Origin: Effrenium voratum
Taxonomy: Eukaryota > Sar > Dinophyceae > Suessiales > Symbiodiniaceae
Length of the DNA stretch: 64,000 bases
Direction: 5' to 3'
Assembly (NCBI GenBank): GCA_963377175.1
Contig: CAUJNA010003316.1
Coordinates: 305,501-369,500 of the forward strand
The first letter of the stretch is position 1, and the number at the start of each line of letters is the position of its first letter. The position numbers were made by a program, and so were the translations under genes. This document shows positions 52,222 to 64,000 of the stretch, one piece after another. Below the pieces are notes generated by a model. That model was not told the origin of the DNA, did no database searches, and worked only from the letters and a program-made list of their open reading frames with translations.

Positions 52222-52293
52222 GAACGGCATGCTCAGCAAAGCCGAGCTCAGCCGCTTTGGCAGCGGCATGCTGACGGACGTCTTCATTGACAG
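52222..52293 (+). CDS. TON2-like exon with NGMLSKAELSRFG
   Basis: Codes NGMLSKAELSRFGSGMLTD, then VFIDR, nearly identical to HNGMLSKEELSRYG...VFLDR. It completes the calcium-binding loop opened in the previous exon. Acceptor TTAG|G, donor CAG|GCCTTC (GC, phase 2). Confidence 0.93.
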
Positions 52294-52756
52294 GCCTTCC
52301 TTTTGCCATCGACCGGGCTTTGGCTCGGGTTTTGTTTTGGGGAGAAGGGTGCAGACCCAGGAGCCAGCTTCCATTTAGAACAGCAGAAAGAGGATTCTCC
52401 AAATTTCCCGAGACAATCGGAGTCTGTCTTGGTGGTGGCCCAGTGGCCCAGTTTGTTTGTTGCAAAGATGGAGCCTTGTTGGAATTCTTTCACCTCCGAT
52501 CTCCGCTCCCCAAGAAATGCGGTCTCAAAAAGGGTGCACCGCGAGGGTCAGCAGCTAGCAAGGGGTCTAGAATTGCGATTTTGAGGTGTCTGGCATCATT
52601 TCCCCGGCTTCTCCAGACATTTCTCCAAGGGATCAAATGGGTGCCACAATGAGTCCACTCGAGAGTCCCCCGATCCTTTTCCACTGAACAAGGGATGAAC
52701 AGCGCAACGCCTGGCGTTTTTGCGGGTGAGGCACCGTCTCAACGCTCCGATTCCAG

Positions 52757-52811
52757 GGTCTTCGAGGAATATCAGACCTACCGCGACGCCGAAACCGGCG
52801 AGCGTGAAATG
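52757..52811 (+). CDS. TON2-like exon with RVFEEYQTYRD
   Basis: Codes VFEEYQTYRDAETGEREM, matching RVFQECLTYDGEM. Acceptor CCAG|G, donor ATG|GCCGGG (GC, phase 0). Confidence 0.87.
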
Positions 52812-53411
52812 GCCGGGTGCCCAGCGGATGACTTGTTTTTGAGCGGAAGGATCTCAAACGCCGGAGTTTTTCAAGGGAGATGTCGTAAGATGTCTTTATG
52901 AGAATGCTTCCCTTGGCATCTCCCTCTTCCATTTGTATCTCTCGTCACATTGCCTTCACCTCTGTATTAGGAGGTGAGAAATAGAAAGGGAGATGAGCGG
53001 TAGGGAAGAGATGGGAGAGTGGGACTAGGAAAGGATTATTGTCGTCCACTCTCCATTCCCTGTCTACTCTCCTCCCGTCCCTTCCCAGGGATGGGGGGAA
53101 CGGAGTCATCTTTGCTTCGTACCTTGAGATCTCCATCTTTTAATCGCTTGGAATGAGATCCCGAGAGACTGCCATTCCTTTCACACCGTGCCACAGAAAC
53201 TGGATGAGGCCCCAGCGAGTGGCCCCTTTCTTGCAACCCCACCATTTTGTATGTCCCAATAGACCGAGGCCACCGCGAACTTCAAAAAGCAGGAGGTTGA
53301 GGCGTTACGCCAAGCAAAGTAGAAAAGGAGGCTGACGCGTCATTTGTGGTCCTTGGTTGTTTTCTGGGAATCAATTTGATCAGGCCCCTCTGGGAATTTC
53401 GGGGGGCTGAG

Positions 53412-53468
53412 GACTACAAGACATTCCTCGACTTCGTCCTGGCCATGGAGAACAAGAGCACACCCCAG
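53412..53468 (+). CDS. TON2-like exon with DYKTFLDFVLAMENK
   Basis: 57 bp coding DYKTFLDFVLAMENKSTPQ, nearly identical to DYKTYLDFVLALENR. Acceptor TGAG|G, donor CAG|GCTGGC (GC, phase 0). Confidence 0.94.
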
Positions 53469-54131
53469 GCTGGCGAACGAACAAACCCTTCCCAGTTGCA
53501 GGCTTGCTCATTTGAGCTACTGGTGGTCGAGTGCTGGCTTGGGGAGCACGGGAGAGGGGCCACGTGAGTTTCCCCCACAAAAGCAAGCAAAGGGAACCAG
53601 CACCCAATTTTAATTTTCCCACGTCTGGGGGAAACAAGTGAACTTATCCGGGGCTTTGTTTGGAGGGTCGATACGTTTCCAAACATGAGCAAAAGACCCC
53701 AACTTTTTTGCGGTTAGGTCCTTGATGAGAGCAACCAACCGACGTGAAGCCATCTTCCTCTTTCAGGGCAAATGTGATGGACTCTCCGTGCAAGGATTCA
53801 CAACCAATTGCGAGCGTGAAATATCAGGATGACGTGTGCACAGGTTGACAATTTATTCTACCTGAACCTACCAGTCCTAAACGCCCAAAAGCGGTGACCC
53901 CATAGCCCCGTATGCTTGAGGGAAACTTGTGTAACCCTAGGTGCAGACCCATAAGGGCGGCGTGACTGCATGGCATCCGGGAAGTCGGACACTTCTTTCG
54001 CCTTCGCATCTCTTTACCTGGTCAAATCATAACGAGCGCACGAGGGAGCCAAGAGCTAGGTTCGATTTCTGGGAGCTTCCCGCATGGCAGACGCACATGT
54101 AGCTCCTCTTGGGGCATCTCTGCGCTTCCAG

Positions 54132-54174
54132 GCCATCCAATACTTTTGGAAGCTTCTGGACATCCATCATACAG
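54132..54174 (+). CDS. TON2-like mini-exon with AIQYFWKLLDI
   Basis: 43 bp coding AIQYFWKLLDIHHT, matching ALQYIFKLLDIENK. Acceptor TTCCAG|G, donor CAG|GCTGTG (GC, phase 1). Confidence 0.9.
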
Positions 54175-54239
54175 GCTGTGCGGCCCCCAAGCCCGTTGAG
54201 AGAAGGAGACAGAACCAGTTCTTTGATCTCAGGGCATCG

Positions 54240-54240
<1 letters not shown>

Positions 54241-54284
<44 letters not shown>

Positions 54285-54382
54285 TGTTTGTGTGTTTGTG
54301 TGTGTGTTTTGTTTGTGTATTTCCTTCAGGCAAACCAGGGTCACTGTGGCAGTTTTTGTTTGGTGTGTGTGTGTGTGTCTTG
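54241..54382. repeat. (TG)n microsatellite
   Basis: TG and TTTG dinucleotide-type tracts, with a second short TG run near 54364-54380. Intronic. Confidence 0.93.
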
Positions 54383-55120
54383 GAAGGAAGTCGTGGGCGT
54401 TGCCCGGGAAGACACATTGGCAGCGTATGGGAGTGAGAGCCACTGCCAAGACGTGCTTCTTTAAAGCGCGAGGCCGCGTGATTCCATGCCATGCCATGGC
54501 AGATGTAATGATCATATCATGTGTTGTGTGATATGATGTCAGGTCTTATCATTGACTCCTTCACTTGGTTCATCTTGATGAGTACTTGGTCAAGTGACCC
54601 GCAGCAAGGAGTTTGATGACTCGTCCAAAGTTTGCATGTTTTTGGTCACATCTCATTCTTCATTGGTCATGTGAGGGATGTAGTGAAGAGCACCAATGGG
54701 TAGCCTTTTAGGCCTTTGGTTGGTCGAAAGGGAAGCCAAAGGAAGATATGCACTGAGGAGCAACACATTTTGGTAGGTTGGTCTATTGTTGGGGGAAGGG
54801 CATGGGGCGGCATGGGGCCACCCCCAACCAAACACCGCATCTTTCGAATGTCCGTTTGCGGCAACACGTAATTTTGCTTGTTGCTCAGATTCTATCCGAG
54901 CCTTCATTTTTGGCAATGGTGCCCCCGAAGATGCCCCCCCCCGGAAAGCGGGGCCCGCAATTGACCCTGCAACGACTCTGGCCTTGACAACTACTATGAA
55001 GGGCTAAAACACAAGGGCTTGTGGGGTGCTGTGCAGGAAAGGAATGTCAGTAATGATTGGGCCCCTAAAAGGGAATCGCCCGCCTTTTCTCGCCTGCTGA
55101 CTCGAAGCGGAATGATTGAG

Positions 55121-55183
55121 GCATTGATGGCTTTGTGATCAACTACTTCTTCAGAGCCATCAGGAGGGTCTTGCATTCCAAAA
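55121..55183 (+). CDS. TON2-like exon with INYFFRAI
   Basis: Codes IDGFVINYFFRAIRRVLHSK, matching LNVFSLNYFFRAIQELMKIH. Acceptor TGAG|G. A GC donor after 55183 (phase 1) gives the same spacing to the next motif as in the animal protein. Confidence 0.87.
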
Positions 55184-56235
55184 GCGCGTGGCTCAGAGTC
55201 TCAGAGGTCGGGATATGGATTTCTTTTGCCTTGCTTCGAGACCTGCTGAACTCTCCCTGCTCCCCCGGGTTGTGTCCCAAGAGTCTCATCCTGGACAACT
55301 GCTCGCGTTGAGTGATAAGATGTAGGAGGAAAGAAAGCGATGTTGAGACCTTTGAGTGGGGGGCTTGACTAGTGGCCATGTGGATATCTCAGCAGTCTCT
55401 TCAGGCCATCCAAAAGAAATTGCCTTCCAAGGCTGAGGTCTGGCAGAATCCCATAGCAAAGACCAATCCAAACGTGAAAACACAGATGCTGGTGAGCCTG
55501 ACTTTTGGAGTTTGGAGATCTGAGCGGCTTCTTGCTGCGGCCGTGCAACTCTCGGCATTCGAGCGTTGATGGGGAAACACCGAGTCAATGAAGATTTGGT
55601 CGGCTTCGGCAGCAGGATTTCGCGATCCGCCCTTTCCATAGGTGACCTGAGCAAAAGTGCGGTTGACATCAAGTGACAGTCTGTTTCGGTGCGTTTGACG
55701 ATGCAAGGCCCTGTTGCAAAAAGCTTGTTACACCACTTGATTTCACTCGAGCCGCACAAACAGTGCCTTCTGGTTCCGACGTGGACGTTAGCTAGGCGAA
55801 CGATGCTAGGCGAAGCTACCTAATGCATGGTATGTGTGTAAAGGTCTCAGAGTCACTGCCAAGGTCAGCCAGGAAAGCCTCCAAAAAGCCATCTACGCTT
55901 GCAATGACCTAACCTGACTCACGAAAATCAATCTGCCAGTTGGGGTCTGGCATCCCCAACACGCCTGTGAGGAAGGGCACGGGTTCCGTGGCTTCAACAC
56001 TTTTTGCGCAGATATTCACAAAGGCGTCATCCAAAGTTTTGCGCCACTTCTGGCCCAAAGAGTCACTTTGTTTCCAAGGTAATGAGGGGACATGTTTGGA
56101 TAGGTATCCCTGGAAAACCCCTCCACAAGTGAGCCTACTATCTTATAAGCCTTGCAAGCCCAAAAAGACCTGCATGCCCATGTTCCAATTTTTGGGGAAC
56201 CGAAACAAGCGGCGGTACCGCCCGATTCGGCGGAG

Positions 56236-56299
56236 GCCCCGACATAGCGTCAGTGGACGACGTGAAGGATGAGATCTTTGATATGGTGAAATCCAACAA
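56236..56299 (+). CDS. TON2-like exon with DVKDEIFDMVK
   Basis: Codes PDIASVDDVKDEIFDMVKSN, sharing DVKDEIFDMVK exactly with PPP2R3C. Acceptor GGAG|G, donor CAA|GCCGGG (GC, phase 2). Confidence 0.94.
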
Positions 56300-57234
56300 G
56301 CCGGGGCCCTTTTTCAGGGCTCCTTACAAGATACATTTTGCAACCATTTGAAACAAGGCTTTTTCAACACCAAAGTAAAGGGAACCCACCATTTACAAGG
56401 CAATGTTCAGGTGTACAATGTAAGGATCCCTGCCAAGGTTTGGGCATTCGGTTGACCCCTGTCGGCATCCTCAAGATCTGCTCCCCAAGCAATAGTTGTC
56501 TCTGAGAGGGCCACCATCCGGAAGCTTGTCGCGAAAGGGAACGAAGTAATCCGATGCTCATTCCTCGGGTCCATTGCGATAGAGGTAACTTGTTCTCAAC
56601 AATCAAATATTAGGGCGTTTTGGGACCCATGCAAAGAATCCAATTCCCCCCCCCCCCCCGCATTCAGGGCATGGTCGGACACGTATCCGGCTCTATGTGG
56701 GCAGGTCTTGAAACAAAGTTGCAAGTAGGCAAGAATATTTTGCTTTCAACAGTGCAGTGGTTGCCTTCCAAAAACGAAGGACACCTCAAGCTGAAAGGAA
56801 AAAAGGAGGGGACGGCCCAAACAATCCCAAGGAAGCCAGAAAAAAGAAGGTCCGTCCTGGAACTGCAGAAGGCAGCCAAAGGGAAGCTCAAGCTTTTGAC
56901 TGGGCCTCAGGGCCACGGAAGCCAAGCAAACTTACCTGGCTTCAGAACGTGGCAGCTCGTTGCAGACTCCAAAGGCTTGTGTTTTGGGGTGGTGACTCTA
57001 TGGCGTGGGTAGGAAACCTGAGGTGTCTCAAAATTCCCCTCCCCGTTTTACAGTGCTAGGGAAACCACGCGGAGGCTGCGGCTCAACACAATCTCTGGAT
57101 ATGTTGGGCGACGTATTGAGTGAGCTACACCAGAAGGCTGTGTGCCAGAATAGGGGAACCCAAGCCATGGTGGTTTTCCTTTTGGTTTCCCTAACCCCAG
57201 AACGGGTAGCCTTACACTAAACTCCTTGGCCTAG

Positions 57235-57291
57235 GCCCGGAGTCATCACCATGGAGGACCTCATCCGGTGCCGCCAAGGCGGTGTCGTGCT
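57235..57291 (+). CDS. TON2-like exon with ITMEDLIRCRQGG
   Basis: Codes PGVITMEDLIRCRQGGVV, matching plant KITLxDLLxCKQGGTV. Acceptor CTAG|G, donor GCT|GCGGGG (GC, phase 2). Confidence 0.93.
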
Positions 57292-58271
57292 GCGGGGACC
57301 TCGGCAGGGTGAAGGGACCCCGACGCTCGGGGCGGGGTCACTTTTGTTGGAGGGTACTTTCGACGGGGGATTTCTGTTTCTAATGGAAGAGCGTAGCGGT
57401 TTTATAAATCACTATGAGCCAAAATGCCCCCTGGCATTGAAGGGTACCCTTTAGAAGGGTCGCCTTGAAAGGATGTGTGGCCCTTTTCAGCGGGTGACTG
57501 TTTTATGGCGTCTCCCCAAGCCCTGGTAGGGGTTTGAAGTGAAGCCTTCTTTGATTTATTGGTTTGGGGAGTTTGGAGGGACCACACTTAGGGATCCCCC
57601 GGAACGGGTCCCGCGCAAGGAGACTTCATGGCTCCTTCTCTGAACTCCTGGGGGTTTTGTCTTGAACAAAAGGCGAGATCTCTGCAAGGCATGTTGTGGT
57701 CATTGTTTGTATCATGCTGTCCCCCCAACCCACCGAGAAACAGCCGCTGGTTTGGCTGAAGCCAGTTTAGTTGCGGCTCTGAGCTCCTCCCATGCACTTT
57801 CATAGGTCAAGCAAAAAAAACCATTTAGTAAACAAATCATGACGCTTAAGTTCCGAAGCGGCATGCCGTCGAATGAATCCATGTGGGCTAGTTGGTTCAG
57901 GCTCGCGATCCTGCTTTCTCGCCTGTCTCGTAGTAGTGCGAAACCATAGCCAGCTAACCCAGAATTCATGCATGAACTTTGGGGTGGCAGGCTGGTGTCA
58001 GAGACATAGATCGCCCTAAACCTCTTTCATTGGGCCCGCGTTGCTGGTTTGGGGGAGATCAAGCAATTTTCAGGGGAGATGCATAGTTGGCGGCTGCACG
58101 GGGCGCCATAAACATTTCTGTTGTTTTGACAGGGAACTCTTCAACGATGGTTGGGGGGCCATACATGATTCCCCATATTTCTGTTGTTTTGATAGCGAGC
58201 CCTTCTCCCCCAAACGTTCCATGCCAACTCAAGTGCTTCTCTCGCTCGCTTTATCTCGCAGTTTCTTCCAG

Positions 58272-58419
58272 GTCGATGCTCTTCGATGCGGCGGCCTTCT
58301 GGTTGTATGACAACCGGGAGAGCCTCATGATGGAGCAGGCCGTGGAAGCGGGTGGAGGGGTCAGGAGAGCAGAAAGCACCGAGACCCCCCTCCGCCAATT
58401 CCTCTGTGAGGCTTGGTAG
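58272..58419 (+). CDS. TON2-like terminal exon with FWLYDNRES
   Basis: Codes SMLFDAAAFWLYDNRESLMM, matching SMLIDVRGFWAHDNREN, then a short non-conserved tail ending with TAG at 58417-58419. Acceptor TTCCAG|G. This is the usual C-terminal end of the family. Confidence 0.92.
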
Positions 58420-59060
58420 CCCTTTGAAGGGGTTGGCTTGAGTGGAAGCCAAACAAAAAGCCAGCCATCTTGGAGGTTTCCTGTTTGGAGACAGCTCAAA
58501 AAGGAAGCCAGTTGAGTTGGGGCTTGTTTGCATCTGAGTGAATGTGCAGGAAAAGCCGCCACGTTGCACAGAAGGTGAGAGAAAGAGGCTGAATACCAAC
58601 CATGCACTTCACCTTCACAGGATTTGCGGTTGAGGAAGCTGCACCATGCTTTCTCATTTTGTTTTCTTTCGTGTGCACCAAAAGGAACATGGAAGTGCCC
58701 AGACCAGTTTTGGCAGATGACTGTCCTTTACGAGCCCTGCACCACGCGAGCCTGTGTTTTCTTTCAGGTTGGTTTGGAGGAAATGCAAAGGAGAACCACA
58801 CATTGGATGGGTCCTCAGTGCGGGTGGGAACCACAAACTTGATGGGTCCCCTTTTTTCTTTTCTTTTCACGCGACACATGTTTGCCTGGAGCGTGAAGCA
58901 CCCAGTGGTGATGTCCACCCCCAGGCTCCCAAAGGGCCTCAGTAGCCTGTCCCCACGGCCAGGACGATGACGACCTGGGGGCATGAGGCACACAGGCCCA
59001 GCGGAGCGACCGACACCTCAACAGCCTGCAAGGTTTACCTTCCCGCTGTTTCGCGCACTG
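58420..59060. other. Host sequence after the TON2-like gene
   Basis: Open frames at 58602-58970 have no recognised domain. The 3' untranslated region of the TON2-like gene should lie at the start of this stretch. Confidence 0.4.
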
Positions 59061-59082
59061 TGTACCTTAGTCTTAGTGTTAA

Positions 59083-59093
59083 GTGTGCGTGTG

Positions 59094-59134
<41 letters not shown>

Positions 59135-59290
59135 GCGTGCGTGTGCGCGTGCGCGCACGCGTGTTGGTGTGTGTGTGTGTGCGCACTTTTTTGCGTGCTT
59201 GGTTGGTTGGTTGGTTGGTTGGTTGGTTGGTTGGTTGGTTGGTTGGTTTCTTGCTGCATTGGTGCATTGGTTGCTTGCTTGCTTGCTCGC
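59083..59290. repeat. (GTGC)n, (GTGT)n and (TTGG)n microsatellites
   Basis: GTGC units (59090-59160), a GT run (59166-59182), TTGG units (59199-59248), then CTTG. ORFs here are artefacts. Confidence 0.95.
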
Positions 59291-59399
59291 TTGTTTGTCT
59301 TTCTGTCTTGTTTTTGTGTCCAAACTAAACTGGGGCCGGGGCTTTGTTTGGATCCGCTTTTTGACGGGAAGCCAAGATCAACTTTGGGGGGCCCTTCCT

Positions 59400-62300
59400 C
59401 AGTCGCTGGCAAGAAGGGGCCGGGGTGCCAATAACACGCGGATCTTCTTCCGGGGAGCCAACATGGAACCAAGCATGTTGGACGATTGCCCTGAAAAGTG
59501 GTTCTACGGTGGGAGACAGATTGTGCCAAAAGCCAAGCCCTGGTTGCTTCGGACAAGTGTATTTAACCTATCCTATTTGTTCCATAAGCGCAAGAAGCCT
59601 GTTTTCTTTTGGAAGTCACCGGAAAGCCCCTTGAGTGTTTGTTGTTTCCTTTTGGTCCCTACACATCGGGTGCACAAAACTACGCATACATCATTTGAGC
59701 ATGGGGGGCGGAGCCGGGCTTGGACTATCTGAGTGGTGCGGGTGTTTCCTTCTTTCATGAGGAGCCCACTGTCAAACAATCCATCAACAAGTACCCTGGC
59801 ATAGGAGTCTTGGTCGCTCGGCTTGCGAACGCCTCCCTTAAATTCAGTAGCTGGACACCCCGAGCCGGTGCGGCAAGCGAGGTTTGGTCCAGATTCGCCT
59901 GGCCTCACGTGGAATAGCTACGGCTCATCAAACGAAGTGTCAGTCATCCATTCCTCCCCTCTCCAGCATTGCTCCCACCCGACCTCATGCAAGTTGCTTC
60001 AGCCCCGAACGTTTCAGCGCCATGAAGGAGATGTAGGAGTTCGGTCACAAGATAGACCATGTGGATGGCTTCGAATTTCCATGCAACGCACCACTGTTCA
60101 GAAACCATGGAATGGTTCGATTCCCCAACGTGAATACCAAGAAACATTATGGTTGCAACCGTGGTTTCAACAATTCAGGATTTTGTCCATTCTTACACCG
60201 ATCGTAACCCGTCTATAATGCAACAACGGCCACGCCCAAACTTCCTTCCGACCATTAGCCCCGCAAGCCATTCCGGCGAAGTGTGTGGTGTCCGGGTAGC
60301 TCCTAGAGAGCAGCGCTGCTTACCCCGGACGGGATTGAAATCGCGGACAGGTCCATTTGATGTTCTAAATCGCGGACAGGTCCATTTCATGTACTTGGTG
60401 ATTCCCAGCCATCCCCTTAGCTTTTTAGCTTTCTAGTGTTTAGTGGATTTCCAGTCCCTTTACCCCACCAAAAGTCAAACTTGTGGCGGGGGATTTGAGC
60501 CAGTGTATTCATTGGAGCCCCTTTTTGGGTATCATTTTTGAAAGGAGGCAAACTCGGTGCCCAGCCACCACGCAGTCTCAAAGTTGTCTGGGGCAGGGGA
60601 AGCCACCCGTTGTCGTTTCGGGAAGGATCAGCTCTCAGGGATTAGCATGATTTCTTGCACACGGCCTTTTGCATTTTGGCGTGTGTTCGTGATCTTGTCA
60701 GCTCAGAAGAAGGCACCTAAGCGGTTCTTTGGTCACTCAACTGGGGGAGCTTGTGGAACTCCAGGGGGGCTGTTGCCAATGCGGTGGTGTTGAATGCACC
60801 AAGCGTCCAGAGGGAAAAATTACTTTGACCAGCTTTCAGAAGTCCGAGTGGAGCCAAAAATCGGAAGGCACCCGAACGGCAAGAGATGGCCTCTGGGCTT
60901 CCCAAGCGGCTGAAAGGGTTTTGTGTGAAGGTGAACGAAGGGGGCTCCTCTCAAGAAGGAGGCGAATGTTGACCTCATATGAACGAAATCCTGTTTATAT
61001 GGGGGTGTCCGATTCTGGGTTTAGTGGGTGGAATCAGATCACTTTTGGAGGGGAACACCCCCATACTAATAAACTGGGGTTGATTAAGGGAGCCCAACTG
61101 TGGGTGTTCCGGAAATCCAGATCAGGGCCAGGGGCCTAGTGGTGTGGGTTGAACCATGGGTCTCGCAGCCTGCTCGTACCAGAATTGGTGAAATGACTTC
61201 CAACGGCAGGGTGGGCGGCCCTCAAATTCCTGTGGCTGCCTCCCGCTGTTGGCCAAGCAATTCGGCAAAGTTGGGCCCGATGCCGGAGCCTGGTATGTGA
61301 GCTTCTGTCAAACCAGAGACAAAGGATCCATGCTTGTTTCAGCCGGATGCCCCGTCTGTTCGGAATTTGACAGAGGCTCAGTTCAGCTGAAGCTCGCCTT
61401 GTGTTCCTGGCCAACTAGACAGGCAGCATCTCCAGGTTTCGTTTTCAAGGCTAAGAGCATCACATTCGCTACCTGAAAGAAGGCATCAGCGTGCTCGGGC
61501 TTGCCCAGTTTAGGAATCCGCCCAGGGACCTCCAGGCTCTGCCCGGGAGGTGATTCAGACAACACCGGACGCATTGGTCTCTGGAACCCAGCCACCAGAG
61601 CCTTTGCCTCCGAGAGAGGCGTCCTATGGTGGACCCTTGGGATAGGGTCAAGGTCTTCCATTGCGGGGTTGCCCTGGCCTCAATAGAAAGACAGCACCTC
61701 AATCTCGGCTTGTCGCGAAATACGGGGCCCCAAACTGGTGGCTTGCCCTTCGGCTTGCCAAACACGACCCCAAAGAGGTAGCCACCAAATAAGGGCCCCA
61801 GTTCAACCACTGCATCTGCCGGGAGAAAGGGCTTTGGCCCCCAGGTAGTTCGAGTCTTCCAGACACGCAGGGCGCGGGAGGGCGGAGTGCCCGTTTTTGG
61901 CGCGTGAAGCCTTCCGCAGGGAAGGGATGTTTGAATGGGTTTGTCTCTCAATGGGATGTTTGAACGAATCCTCAAAGGTGAGCCAATCATGCTCTGGGAT
62001 CCCCATATAGATATCGGTGGTCTCACTTTCGATTTCCCTCGAGGTGCAGCCTCAACAAAGACACCCCAAGTGAGAGCTTATGCCTGGTATGAATATGTGG
62101 AGGTGATTGATCGCTGATCCCGACATGTTGCAGGTTTGGAGCAGGGCTACCATCATGTTTACGGGTTGTACAATCATCGCTCATGAAGTGCGCCTGTTCT
62201 TTTAAACCTTTGTACCAATCTATAGGAATTCTGACAAGCACCCATCACTGCCGGAATCTGTTCGTTGGACGTATTTTCAAAGGTTTGATTGCTTGGTTTA

Positions 62301-62802
62301 GGAGCCAAGTTTAGGGAGTCACTTCAGAAGGCCCCGATCAACTCCTGCACAAGGCGCCCATGAGACTTCTCTTTCAATACAATGAGCACTGTGGTCTCGG
62401 CCACGGGACAGATTCACAACTCACTCTCCTGCTTGGCACAGCAAAAACTCTAGAATTCGCGGGTTGTCGGGGTCTCCTTGTATTGGCGCATGGCGGTACG
62501 CACTCTCGCGCATCCTGATTGCCGCGCTGAACTCTTCGAACGGACCGCCGCAGAGTGCAGACTGCGGCCTGACCCGCGCCAGTGATTCGCCAGGGGCAGA
62601 GGCGGAATCACTGGCAAGGCTTCAACACGCTCTGCAAACTTGTTGCTCAGAGGACTGCAATGTTGCTATTTGTTGTTGTTCAGAGGGCGCTGACCTCATC
62701 TTACCCGAACAGGGTGGTTTGGTGCTTGGGGTTCAGTTCCTCACAGCAATCCAAAAAGCAGGTCGTCTGTTGAACAATGTCATGGCCTTCCGTGTTTTTT
62801 AG
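59400..62802 (+). pseudogene. Scattered coding-like blocks, unassigned
   Basis: Several plus-strand open stretches have protein-like composition: about 59705-59917 (SINKYPGIGVLVARLANASL), 60037-60207 (HKIDHVDGFEFPCNAPLFRN), 60208-60436, 61210-61476 (GAWYVSFCQTRDKGSMLVSA), 61960-62117 (GGLTFDFPRGA, VRAYAWYEYVEV) and 62464-62802. A TAG at 60034 interrupts one block in frame. I recognise no family. They could be exons of one host gene or a decayed integrated virus or mobile element. Confidence 0.25.
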
Positions 62803-64000
62803 GTGTCCTAAGCTTACCCCAAAGAAGGGGGCTGCAAAAAGACCGCCTTTTGGTGGTGCTCCCTTTTGGTTTCAAGAGGTCTCAGCAACTCGAAGAGGCA
62901 CACCAGCTCTCCCATGGGAAAATCCCCCCAAACCGTGGTGCCAGAGAATGATCCAAATCCAAATTCAAGCCAATCCAAATTCAACAAACAGAGGGTGTGT
63001 CTTTTTTTGAGCGTAGCCTTTTTATGGTTGTTTTCCTCGGGTTCCCCAAACGGACACCACCCGCTTGCTTGGAGCTGCTCGCTTGCGATCCAAGCCACCC
63101 AAGGTGAAAGCCCGGAGTTCCGGGCCTCGTCCCGGAGAATTGGCGCAACTCGAAGCCCCGAGGGGCTGCGCTGTGAGCGTTGCGTTTGAGAGAAAGAGCC
63201 TGGGTTGATTAATATGGGGTCAGCATTACCTTTGGGTTTCCCTTCAAACACCTACCCGAAAAGGGTGCCCTTAGAAAGAGACACACCATGGGTGTGCACG
63301 GCTGTTCTTTTGATCGCTCAGTTTGGTTAGACAAAGATGAAACCGGACTGGTTTGGATGGGCTTGCTCAAATGTTCCTTTTAAGCCATCTATTTTGTAGA
63401 ACAGGACACCTTTGAAAGCAAGTTATGAGCAACTTTGTATTCCTTGGTGGTTTGGGTTGGCGGCTAGGAATTGGATTTGAAGCCAACCCAAACGCCTCCA
63501 AAGCCACCAGTCCAAAACACCTACAGAGGAGCTGAGTTTCACAAAGCGCGTTGGAGCTTTGGTGCCTTTTTTTTCTCCATGGGTTGAGACCTCCCGGTTA
63601 GTTTCAGGAAGAACCACATGTTCAGGGAGGTTGGTCGTACCCTGTCATCGCAACTCAGTTCAATCAGATCTTGAATGGAGAAGGAATTGCCATTAAGGAA
63701 CCAGCAGGACCTAAAGCCGCCAAATTGGGGGTTGGGGCCTTTGTTTGTCATGTTTGCCCAAGCCACCCTCTCTGGCAGGGTGGGGGTTATTTTTGTGGAG
63801 AAAGTATGCCACCTTCGAAACACGAGAGATTTGGTTTGGACCAAGTTCCTCTCAAAAGCTTGTGGGGTTGATTACATATGGTGGATGGGCGCGATATAGC
63901 TGAACAAGTCATATCCAACCACAAAACCCTAGAAACCGTAGTAGCTTACAGTAGATTCAGGGGTTCCCCTGCTTCTTCTTGCAATATTTTTGGCAGCCGG
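62803..64000. other. Host sequence to window end
   Basis: A GC-rich block near 63045-63190 could be an exon, but no family is recognised. No RNA gene or repeat array seen. Confidence 0.4.

Noticed and set aside
60265..60365. Possible tRNA gene or tRNA-derived SINE
   Set aside because: A 6-bp acceptor-like stem and a D-arm-like stem exist, but there is no proper anticodon arm, and an open frame runs through it.

Overview
The window is a piece of eukaryotic nuclear genome, most likely from a dinoflagellate, with a 22-kb Polinton-like viral element (PLV/Maverick type) inserted in it. The dinoflagellate call rests on the splice sites of a recognisable host gene on the right. I could align its small exons to the TON2/FASS (PPP2R3C) family of PP2A B''-type regulatory subunits. 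Nearly all of its inferred donors are GC rather than GT, and nearly all acceptors are AG|G, a known dinoflagellate habit. The host DNA is moderately GC-rich and full of microsatellites and minisatellites.

Layout. 1-11.2 kb: host DNA with a (CAAA)n tract, a two-exon KH-domain gene (825-1716), short tandem repeats and some coding-like fragments I cannot name. 11.2-13.27 kb: a C/T-rich minisatellite. 13,268-35,342: the viral element, AT-rich, bounded by 1.24-kb terminal inverted repeats, with runs of C on both sides. 35.34-35.6 kb: the minisatellite resumes. 35.6-39.6 kb: host DNA without a recognised gene. About 39.65-58.42 kb: the TON2/FASS-like gene in about 20 short exons, its introns rich in simple repeats. 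58.4-64 kb: host DNA with coding-like but unassigned stretches.

The element carries a replication set (protein-primed DNA polymerase B, rve/DDE integrase, two GIY-YIG nucleases) and a virion set (double-jelly-roll major capsid protein, penton-type minor capsid protein, FtsK/HerA-A32 packaging ATPase, a fibre with a C-terminal S74 self-cleaving chaperone, and a lipase-like protein). It also carries several small zinc-finger and coiled-coil proteins of unknown role. Two promoter classes are visible. A 15-bp element, AAAACTACTTAAAGA, lies 22-33 nt before five non-structural ORFs. A TTTCTA-type element lies 10-23 nt before the capsid, penton, fibre, ATPase and integrase genes and three unknown genes, resembling the late promoter of Cafeteria roenbergensis virus that the virophage mavirus also uses.

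The copy looks partly decayed. The penton gene and a small gene at 30,055 each carry a one-base frameshift, and a DNA methyltransferase is reduced to its first 37 codons beside GC-rich tandem repeats. Most large genes are intact. No adenain-like protease was found.
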